Of a stretch of DNA of 6,663 nucleotides, positions 1-5,858 are shown piece by piece. The stretch is from an uncultured Collinsella sp. (GTDB taxonomy: Bacteria > Actinomycetota > Coriobacteriia > Coriobacteriales > Coriobacteriaceae): assembly GCA_900554585.1 (NCBI GenBank), contig USHS01000074.1, positions 1-6,663 of the forward strand, given 5' to 3'. The notes below the pieces were generated by a model. That model had not been told where the DNA came from. It saw only the letters and a list, made by a program, of their open reading frames with translations, and searched no databases. Numbering within the stretch: the first letter of the stretch is position 1; the number at the start of each line of letters is the position of its first letter. The position numbers were made by a program, and so were the translations under genes.

Positions 1-2448
1 GAGGAGGAGGCCGCCGCCAAGGCCAAGAAGGCCGAGGAGGAGGCCGCAGAGAAGGAGCGCATCGCCGCCGAGAAGCGCCGCGAGCGCGAGCGCGCCGAGG
101 AGGAGAAGAAGCGCGCCGCCGCCGAGGCCGCCAGGAAGCGCGCCGAGGAGGAGAAGAAGCGCGCCGCCGAGAAGGCCGCCAAGGAGCGCGCCGAGGAGGC
201 CGAGCGCAACCGCGTCCACGACAACGCTCCCAAGTCGATGCCCACCTTCACCTCGCTGCTCGATCAGATTGCTCAGCAGGAGCAGGTGCTCAAGCAGCAG
301 GCGGAGGAGGCCGCGCAGAAGAAGGCCGAGGGTAAGGGCCGCCGCGAGCGCCGTGGCGAGTCCGAGCACGCGCACAGCGAGCGCAAGAGCTACTCCGCCC
401 CGTCCCGCATGGAGCAGGACGGCGGCGCCGAGCAGGGCGAGGGCCGTCCCGGTCGCAAGGGCCGCAAGGGCAACCGTCGCGGCGACGAGGGCGAGGACCG
501 CTACAGCCGCATGGCTCGCGAGGCCGAGGCATACAACCGCAGCCGCGTTCTCGACGAGGCTCGCGAGGCCGTCGAGGAGGCATCGCGCGAGTCCACCGGT
601 AGGCGTCGCCGCCGCAAGGAGCGCCGCCAGAAGCAGGCCGAGGAGGCCGCGGAGGAGAAGCGCATAGAGGTGGCCATAGCCAACGACCAGGACCTCTCGC
701 AGCTCGACACCGTGAAGGTCCCGCAGGGCGCCACGGTCGCGCAGCTTGCCGAGCTCCTTGGCGTGCCGGCTAACGACATCATCAAGCGCCTCTTCCTGCT
801 GGGTAACCCTCTCACGCTCACCGAGTCCATGTCCGACGACCTCATCGAGCTTGTTGCCGATGACCTTGGTCGCGACGTCAAGGTCATGACTAAGGAGGAG
901 GAGAACTCCTTCACCTTCTACGACGACCCCAAGGACCTGAAGCCCCGTCCGCCCGTGGTCACCGTCATGGGCCACGTCGACCACGGCAAGACGTCGCTGC
1001 TTGACGCCATCCGCCACACCGGCGTTGCCGAGGGCGAGGCCGGCGGCATCACGCAGGCCATTGGCGCCTCGCAGGTCAAGATCAACGGCCGCACCATCAC
1101 CTTCATCGACACCCCTGGCCACGAGACCTTCACGGCCACGCGTGCCCGTGGTGCCAAGGTGACCGACATCGTCATCCTCATCGTTGCCGCAGACGATGGC
1201 GTCATGCCCCAGACGGTCGAGTCCATCAACCACGCAAAGGCCGCCGGCGTGCCCATCATCGTGGCCGTTAATAAGATCGACAAGCCCGGAGCTGACCCCA
1301 CCCGCGTGCGCCAGGAGCTCACCGAGTACGGCATCATCCCCGAGGAGTGGGGCGGACAGAACATGTTCGTTGACATCTCGGCCAAGAAGCACATCGGCAT
1401 CGACAACCTGCTCGAGGCCGTGCTTCTCGAGGCCGACGTCCTCGAGCTCAAGGCCAACCCCGACACCTTTGCCTCCGGCAACGTCCTCGAGGCCAAGCTC
1501 GACCGCGGCCGCGGCTCTGTGGCTACGGTGCTCGTGACGCGCGGTACGCTCCACGTGGGCGACGCCGTGGTTGCCGGCATGGCCTACGGTCGCGTGCGCG
1601 CCATGCTCGACCCCAAGGGCAACCCCGTCGAGGATGCCGGTCCCTCCGACCCGGTCGAGATCCTGGGCCTCCAGAGCGTCCCCATGGCGGGCGACGAGTT
1701 CCGCGTCTTCCAGGACGACCGTGACGCCCGTGACCTTGCCGACCAGCGTGCCCTCAAGGCTCGCATCGAGGAGCAGAACCGCGTGAAGCACGTCACGCTC
1801 GAGAACCTCTTCGCCACCATGGCCGACGCGGACGTCAAGGAGCTCAACCTCATCATCAAGGCCGACGTTCAGGGCTCCATCGAGGCGCTTCAGGACTCGC
1901 TCGACAAGATGGACCAGTCCGAGGTCCGCATCAACACGATCCACTCCGCCGTCGGTGCCATCAACGAGACCGACGTCGTCCTGGCCGACGCCTCCAACGC
2001 CATCATCATCGGCTTTGGCGTGCGTCCCGACGGCAAGGCCCGCTCCGCCGCCGAGCGCGAGGGCGTCGAGATCCGTTGCTACGACGTCATCTACAAGTGC
2101 CTCGAAGAGCTCGACGCTGCCCGTATCGGCATGCTCAAGCCCACCGAGGTCGAGGTCTCCACGGGTACCGCGACCGTCCTGGACACCTTCAAGGTGCCCA
2201 AAGTCGGCATCGCCGCCGGTGTCCGCGTCGAGGAGGGCGAGATCGCCGCGACCGATTCCGTGCGCCTGGTGCGCGACGGCATTGTGGTCTTCAACGGCAA
2301 GATCGCCTCGATGCGCCACTACAAGGACGAGGCCAAGAGCCTCAAGAGCGGTTCCGAGGGCGGCATTGGCCTGGAGAACTTCCAGGACATCAAGCCCGGC
2401 GATCAGATCGAGGGTTACCGCATCGACCAGGTTGCCCGTACCGAGTAG
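1..2448 (+). CDS. infB: Translation initiation factor IF-2 (5' end outside the window)
   Basis: IF-2 is the cytoplasmic GTPase that places fMet-tRNA on the 30S subunit and promotes subunit joining. The frame is open from base 1, so 815 codons plus TAG are visible and the true start lies upstream; ATG 238 is an internal Met without a convincing ribosome binding site. Visible residues 1-220 are Glu/Lys/Arg/Ala-rich, a probable charged helical or disordered N-terminal extension. The IF-2 N2 region follows at about 225-300. The G domain shows G1 GHVDHGKT (324-331), GGIT (348-351), DTPGH (370-374), NKID (424-427) and SAK (460-462). Domain II begins near 495, domain III near 600 ([15 protein letters not shown]), and the fMet-tRNA-binding C-terminal domain covers about 720-805. 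Codon choice is strongly biased to C/G-ending codons (lysine almost always AAG), as expected for a highly expressed gene. The identification is secure; only the missing start is open. Confidence 0.98.
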   Translation, partial: EEEAAAKAKKAEEEAAEKERIAAEKRRERERAEEEKKRAAAEAARKRAEEEKKRAAEKAAKERAEEAERNRVHDNAPKSMPTFTSLLDQIAQQEQVLKQQAEEAAQKKAEGKGRRERRGESEHAHSERKSYSAPSRMEQDGGAEQGEGRPGRKGRKGNRRGDEGEDRYSRMAREAEAYNRSRVLDEAREAVEEASRESTGRRRRRKERRQKQAEEAAEEKRIEVAIANDQDLSQLDTVKVPQGATVAQLAELLGVPANDIIKRLFLLGNPLTLTESMSDDLIELVADDLGRDVKVMTKEEENSFTFYDDPKDLKPRPPVVTVMGHVDHGKTSLLDAIRHTGVAEGEAGGITQAIGASQVKINGRTITFIDTPGHETFTATRARGAKVTDIVILIVAADDGVMPQTVESINHAKAAGVPIIVAVNKIDKPGADPTRVRQELTEYGIIPEEWGGQNMFVDISAKKHIGIDNLLEAVLLEADVLELKANPDTFASGNVLEAKLDRGRGSVATVLVTRGTLHVGDAVVAGMAYGRVRAMLDPKGNPVEDAGPSDPVEILGLQSVPMAGDEFRVFQDDRDARDLADQRALKARIEEQNRVKHVTLENLFATMADADVKELNLIIKADVQGSIEALQDSLDKMDQSEVRINTIHSAVGAINETDVVLADASNAIIIGFGVRPDGKARSAAEREGVEIRCYDVIYKCLEELDAARIGMLKPTEVEVSTGTATVLDTFKVPKVGIAAGVRVEEGEIAATDSVRLVRDGIVVFNGKIASMRHYKDEAKSLKSGSEGGIGLENFQDIKPGDQIEGYRIDQVARTE
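89..202 (+). repeat. 48-nt periodic repeat in the IF-2 N-terminal region
   Basis: Positions 89-121 and 137-169 are an identical 33-nt direct repeat spaced 48 nt apart. A third, shorter match (CGCGCCGAGGAGG) starts at 187, again 48 nt on. In the infB frame this gives 16-residue units starting [20 protein letters not shown] and RAEEAERNR. The period is a multiple of three, so copy-number change would keep the frame. It probably arose by slippage or unequal recombination within a charged helical tail, and the tail upstream ([11 protein letters not shown]) is of similar composition without the strict period. Function is unknown; N-terminal extensions of IF-2 vary greatly in length between species. 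Confidence 0.8.
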
Positions 2449-2452
2449 GGGG
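2447..2452 (+). promoter_or_regulatory. Ribosome binding site of rbfA overlapping the infB stop
   Basis: AGGGGG begins inside the infB TAG stop and ends 7 nt before ATG 2460. It supports that start, and it puts the rbfA initiation signal where ribosomes terminate on infB, which favours coupled translation. Confidence 0.6.
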
Positions 2453-2459
2453 TAGCGCT

Positions 2460-2870
2460 ATGAAGCAAACGCAGGCAACCCGCCGTTTGGGCGAGCAGCT
2501 TCGCGAGAAGCTCGGTTATATCCTGCTCTTTGAGGTTTCCGATCCGCGTCTCGACCTGGTCACCCTGACTGCGGTCGAGGTCGCGGTGGACCGTTCGTTC
2601 GCGCGCGTGTACGTGTCGTGCGACGCGAGCCGCTACGAGGAGGTCATGGAGGCGCTCTCCAGCGCCAAGGGCCGTATTCGCAGCCTGTTGGCTCGTTCGC
2701 TCGATTGGCGCGTCACGCCCGAGCTCGATTTTCGCATCGATCGCTCGACCGATGAGGCCGAGCGCATCACGCGTGCGCTGGAAAACGTTCCGGCCACGCT
2801 TGCGATCGAAAAGGACGAGGACGGCTACCCCATAGCGGATGCCGCCCAGGAGGCAGCTTTAGATGACTAA
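2460..2870 (+). CDS. rbfA: 30S ribosome-binding factor A
   Basis: RbfA is a small KH-fold protein that binds immature 30S subunits near the 5' end of 16S rRNA and supports late maturation and cold growth. The 136-residue product is of typical length. It starts MKQTQATRRLGEQLREKL, the usual basic N-terminal helix, followed by VSDPRLDLVTLTAVEVA and the strand ARVYVS. The KH-like helix-kink-helix is seen in ALSSAKGRIRSLLA, and the family signature PELDFRID sits near residues 84-91. An acidic tail of about 20 residues ends the protein. ATG 2460 is preceded by AGGGGG at 7 nt and lies 11 nt after the infB stop; infB-rbfA adjacency is widely conserved and supports the assignment. The end overlaps the next gene by 8 nt. 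Nothing is truncated or out of frame. Confidence 0.96.
   Translation: MKQTQATRRLGEQLREKLGYILLFEVSDPRLDLVTLTAVEVAVDRSFARVYVSCDASRYEEVMEALSSAKGRIRSLLARSLDWRVTPELDFRIDRSTDEAERITRALENVPATLAIEKDEDGYPIADAAQEAALDD
2848..2853 (+). promoter_or_regulatory. Ribosome binding site of the DHH phosphoesterase gene
   Basis: A full AGGAGG lies inside the 3' end of rbfA, 9 nt before ATG 2863. It fixes the start of the downstream gene and makes the 8-nt overlap credible. Confidence 0.75.
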
Positions 2871-3906
2871 TTCCGCCGACCTCGCCTCGTGCGAGTCTGC
2901 AGATATTAAACGACGCATCCTCGAGCTCATCGAGGATGCGTCCTCCATTGCGATCTCGGGTCACACCTCTCCCGACGGCGATGCCCTGGGTTCCGTGTTG
3001 GGCCTGGGCCTTTCGCTTATGAAGGTGTTCCCCGACAAGGACATCGCCCTGCTGCTGGCAGACGACGATCCCGTTCCGCGCATCTACCGTTTTATGGAGG
3101 GTGCCGATTTGCTGGTGCCGGCATCTGCCTACACCTGCAACCCGGACCTCTTCATCTCGGTGGACGTGCCGGTCGTCGAGCGCCTCAATAATTCCGCCGA
3201 GGTGTTGCGTCGTTCGGCCCACGTGGCGTGCTTTGACCATCACCCGGCACGCGAGGAGTTTGCTGAGGTCAGCCTTAGGTGCGTCAATGCCGCTGCTTGT
3301 GCCATGATTATCGACCGCTTTTTGGCCGATTGTGGCATTACTGCAAGCGACAGCATCGCGACCTGCTTGCTGTGCGGCCTGGTCACGGACACCGGTCGTT
3401 TTCAGTATCAGAACGCCGATGCTGCAGCGTTTCATGCCGCCTCGCGTCTGGTGGCGCACGGTGCCGATCCGGCGCGCGTCGCGCTCGAGGTCTACCAGAG
3501 CATGCGCGTCGAGTTCTTGCACCTCAAGTCCATCGTCATGGGTCGCATCAAGACGGTCGCGCACGGGCGCGTGGCGTATAGCTACGCCTACGAGAGCGAC
3601 CTTAAGGACTGCGGCGTCACCTCGGACGAGTGCGACGGCCTGGTCGATGTGGTGCGCGCGGTGATGGGCGTCGAGGTCTGCCTGTTCCTTAAGGGCATCG
3701 AGGGCGATACCAAGGTGCGCGGCAACCTGCGCTCCAAGGGCGAACTTGATGTTTCCGAGATTGCGGCCAACTTTGGCGGAGGTGGGCACCACGCTGCCGC
3801 CGGCTTTACCAACGCCGGAACGATTTCCGAGACGCTCACCGCGGCACTTCCCATGCTGGCCGAGCTGGTAGGGGAGGATCCCGCTTCGGTGACTGTCGAG
3901 CTCTAA
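2863..3906 (+). CDS. nrnA: DHH/DHHA1 phosphoesterase, NrnA-like (nanoRNase / pAp phosphatase)
   Basis: The 347-residue protein has the full plan of bacterial NrnA-type enzymes, which use two Mn ions to degrade 2-5 nt RNAs and often dephosphorylate 3'-phosphoadenosine 5'-phosphate. The DHH domain shows motif I HTSPDGDALGS (34-44, with H34, D38 and D40), the metal-ligand aspartate in SVDVP (D101), motif III FDHH (D125-H126-H127) and motif IV VTDTGRF (D176). The DHHA1 domain carries the substrate-binding GGGGHH (305-310) followed by AAAGF. No signal peptide or membrane segment is apparent, so it should act in the cytoplasm. Length matches NrnA, and it lacks the extra domains of RecJ. The position between rbfA and truB is common for this family in Gram-positive bacteria. 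Which substrate dominates (nanoRNA, pAp or c-di-nucleotide products such as pApA) cannot be told from sequence; the symbol is by family resemblance. A strong hairpin lies in codons 17-27. Confidence 0.92.
   Translation: MTNSADLASCESADIKRRILELIEDASSIAISGHTSPDGDALGSVLGLGLSLMKVFPDKDIALLLADDDPVPRIYRFMEGADLLVPASAYTCNPDLFISVDVPVVERLNNSAEVLRRSAHVACFDHHPAREEFAEVSLRCVNAAACAMIIDRFLADCGITASDSIATCLLCGLVTDTGRFQYQNADAAAFHAASRLVAHGADPARVALEVYQSMRVEFLHLKSIVMGRIKTVAHGRVAYSYAYESDLKDCGVTSDECDGLVDVVRAVMGVEVCLFLKGIEGDTKVRGNLRSKGELDVSEIAANFGGGGHHAAAGFTNAGTISETLTAALPMLAELVGEDPASVTVEL
2912..2942 (+). other. Perfect 13-bp hairpin inside the nrnA-like coding sequence
   Basis: GACGCATCCTCGA (2912-2924) and TCGAGGATGCGTC (2930-2942) are exact reverse complements around the 5-nt loop GCTCA. 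The hairpin lies 49 nt after the start codon and encodes the helix RRILELIEDAS. No T-run follows (CTCCATTG), so it is not a typical intrinsic terminator. It could slow ribosomes, shield or expose mRNA to RNases, or simply reflect codon choice; its role is unknown. Confidence 0.6.
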
Positions 3907-3921
3907 CTTTTTGGATGGTAC

Positions 3922-4854
3922 ATGGCTCGTCGTACACCTTCTCAACTTAATCTGCTGCTCGCCGTCGATAAGCCGGTGGGCTGCACGTCCCACGACGTGG
4001 TTTCGCAATGCCGACGCGCCCTCCATGAGCGGCGCGTCGGTCACGCCGGAACGCTCGACCCCATGGCATCGGGTGTCATGGTGGTGGGCGTGGGTCAGGC
4101 CACACGTCTGCTGGGCATGCTTACGCTTGATACCAAAAGCTACGTCGCCGATATCTCGTTTGGCGTCGAGACCAATACCGATGATGCGGAAGGCGAGGCC
4201 GTCCGCACGGTGCCCATTGTCGCCGACCTGCGCGATCCGGCCTATGCTCGCGAGCGCCTGTCCGCCATGCTGGGCCCGCAGATGCAGGTGCCGCCGGCGT
4301 TTTCGGCCATTTCGGTCAACGGCGTGCGCGCCTATAAGTCTGCGCGTGAAGGTAACGCCGTTGAGTTACCCCCGCGTCCGGTCGAGGTCTATTCCGCCGA
4401 CCTGATTGCCGTGAGCGGCGAGGGCGATGCGTGCGTTTGGACCGTGGCGTTTTCGGTGAGCAAGGGCACCTATATCCGTGCGCTCGCTCGCGACCTGGGT
4501 CGTGCCTGCGACAACGCGGCGCATATTTCTGCATTGCGCCGTACGGCCTCCGGTGTTGTTTCCATCGGTGCCTGTCATGCGGTCGAGGAGCTTTCTGCCG
4601 AGTCCGCTGCCGGTTTTGCCCTGGATCCCATTGCGGCGCTTGGCGCCACGCGCGTCGACTTGCCGGGCGACCTTGCCGACGATCTGCTGTGCGGACGTCG
4701 TATTCCTATTGAGCGCGCGCTTGCGGGCTTCGATGCGTCGAAGGCGCCGTTTGCGCTGGTGCTCGACGGCGGGCTCAAGGCGCTTGCCCGTATCGAGGGC
4801 GGTCGCCTTGTTATGGAACATGTCTTTCCGCAGGCGATCGGCGGTGTTCGATGA
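3922..4854 (+). CDS. truB: tRNA pseudouridine-55 synthase
   Basis: TruB isomerises U55 in the T-loop of tRNAs to pseudouridine and also acts as a tRNA chaperone. The 310-residue product begins with LLAVDKPVGCTSHDVV (13-27), a classic TruB opening. The catalytic motif GHAGTLDPMASG follows (40-51) with nucleophile D46. Further family marks are the KSYVADISFGVETNTDD stretch, QVPPAFSAISVNGVRAY, and SKGTYIRALARDLG (180-193). The last ~70 residues resemble the small C-terminal PUA-like domain found in TruB of Gram-positives. ATG 3922 follows the previous stop by 15 nt; the upstream signal is weak (GGA at 3913-3915), and an ATG at 3915 is in another frame. The gene ends in an ATGA overlap with ribF. 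All expected motifs are present and no disruption is seen. Confidence 0.97.
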   Translation: MARRTPSQLNLLLAVDKPVGCTSHDVVSQCRRALHERRVGHAGTLDPMASGVMVVGVGQATRLLGMLTLDTKSYVADISFGVETNTDDAEGEAVRTVPIVADLRDPAYARERLSAMLGPQMQVPPAFSAISVNGVRAYKSAREGNAVELPPRPVEVYSADLIAVSGEGDACVWTVAFSVSKGTYIRALARDLGRACDNAAHISALRRTASGVVSIGACHAVEELSAESAAGFALDPIAALGATRVDLPGDLADDLLCGRRIPIERALAGFDASKAPFALVLDGGLKALARIEGGRLVMEHVFPQAIGGVR

Positions 4855-5858
4855 TGCTGGCCTCCCACGAGCTCGCGCGTATTTTTTTCGCGGGCGAGTC
4901 GGATGAGGTCTGCGTCGTCGCCGCCGATGCGTTTGATGATTGCGCGTGCTTGGGAGCCGCGTCGATCGCCATCGGCGTGTTCGACGGCGTGCATCGGGGG
5001 CATCGCGAACTGATCGACGCGGTCGTTCGCGATGCGCGTAACCACGGCTGCAAGGCGGTCGTGGTCACTTTCGATCCCGACCCGGATGTGGTGGTGAGCC
5101 CCTCGCCCGCTCAAAAACTGATGACGACGGCTGACCGTCTGCATGCCCTGGCTCTCACCGGGGTCGATGCGGTCGTGGCCGTTCCCTTTACGCCCGCGGT
5201 GGCGGCACTCGATCATGTCGGGTTTCTGGCGCTGTTGTCGCGCGTTATCGACATTCGCTCCATTCGTGTAGGTAGCGATTTTAGGCTCGGCCGCGGAGGC
5301 GCTTCGGGCGTTGCCGAGATGCGCGCCTGGGGCACTGAGCGTGGGGTTGACGTTTACGGTCACGACCTGCTCTGCGTTAACGGGCAGACCGTCTGCGCCA
5401 CGCGCGTCCGCCATGAGCTGGGTCAGGGTCATGTTGAGCTTGCCGCTGAGCTGCTCGGCCGCCCGTATATGCTGCGAGGTATTGTTGCCGGAGGTCGTCA
5501 CCAGGGCTCCGACATGGGTTTTCCCACGGCAAACATCCAGGTGCCCGAGGGCATCCAGGTTCCTGCCGATGGTGTCTACGAGGGCCTGGTGCTGGTCGAC
5601 GATACCGTGTGGCCTGCTGCCGTCAATGTGGGCTTGCCGCCGACGTATGCCGACGATGCCGCCTCGGCTCATCTCGAGGCCAACTTAATCGGGTATGCGG
5701 GCGACCTGTACGGCGCCTCGGTTTCGCTGGCGTTTACGCGCTGGCTGCGCCCGTCGCGCGTGTTCGATTCGTTGGACGAGCTTATCGCGACCGTCGAGGG
5801 TAACATTGACGATATCCGTCATCATTTGGGTGAGCAGGGGGTGAGCATCCGTGATTAG
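4851..5858 (+). CDS. ribF: Bifunctional riboflavin kinase / FAD synthetase
   Basis: RibF phosphorylates riboflavin to FMN and adenylates FMN to FAD. The 335-residue product has both modules. The N-terminal adenylyltransferase shows IGVFDGVHRGH (41-51), TFDPDP, VGSDFRLGRGG (140-150) and ATRVR (183-187). The C-terminal flavokinase shows GFPTANI (223-229), AAVNVGLPPTY, the probable catalytic glutamate E276 in LEANL, and DLYG just after it. Some positions drift from the usual pattern: CATRVR instead of SSTRIR, and EANL where a histidine often precedes the leucine. The fold marks remain, so it is probably active. About 38 N-terminal residues precede the first motif, longer than usual; the start comes from the ATGA overlap with truB, and M2 (4854) is an equally possible start. 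The upstream signal is weak, which fits reinitiation. The usual neighbour rpsO is absent; dnaG follows with an 8-nt overlap. Confidence 0.95.
   Translation: MMLASHELARIFFAGESDEVCVVAADAFDDCACLGAASIAIGVFDGVHRGHRELIDAVVRDARNHGCKAVVVTFDPDPDVVVSPSPAQKLMTTADRLHALALTGVDAVVAVPFTPAVAALDHVGFLALLSRVIDIRSIRVGSDFRLGRGGASGVAEMRAWGTERGVDVYGHDLLCVNGQTVCATRVRHELGQGHVELAAELLGRPYMLRGIVAGGRHQGSDMGFPTANIQVPEGIQVPADGVYEGLVLVDDTVWPAAVNVGLPPTYADDAASAHLEANLIGYAGDLYGASVSLAFTRWLRPSRVFDSLDELIATVEGNIDDIRHHLGEQGVSIRD
5836..5841 (+). promoter_or_regulatory. Ribosome binding site of dnaG
   Basis: AGGGGG lies in the 3' end of ribF, 9 nt before GTG 5851. A TGA in the dnaG frame at 5842-5844 rules out any earlier start, so this signal with the GTG defines dnaG initiation. 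Confidence 0.65.

Noticed and set aside
238..240. ATG 238 as the true start of infB
   Set aside because: The frame is open for all 79 codons upstream with the same charged composition, and there is no ribosome binding site at a usable distance.
892..911. Short inverted repeat AAGGAG / CTCCTT in infB
   Set aside because: A 6-bp stem with an 8-nt loop in a Glu-rich codon run is expected by chance in this composition.
2904..2909. TATTAA as a -10 promoter element within nrnA
   Set aside because: There is no -35-like sequence at a suitable distance (the region around 2881-2886 is CTCGCC).
3907..3921. Possible terminator between the DHH gene and truB because of the short T-run
   Set aside because: The gap is 15 nt and has no stem before the T-run, so the genes appear to be co-transcribed.
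2767..4044. 425-codon open frame on the - strand opposite the DHH gene
   Set aside because: High GC coding DNA leaves long antisense frames open. The + strand has a complete, motif-rich NrnA-like protein, and the antisense product has no recognisable domain.
4575..5672. 365-codon open frame on the - strand opposite truB/ribF
   Set aside because: It is a shadow of two well-supported + strand genes and shows no family motif.
5772..5806. TTGGAC and TAACAT as a promoter for dnaG in the 3' end of ribF
   Set aside because: The spacing is 23 bp, outside the usual 16-18 bp, and both boxes are poor matches.
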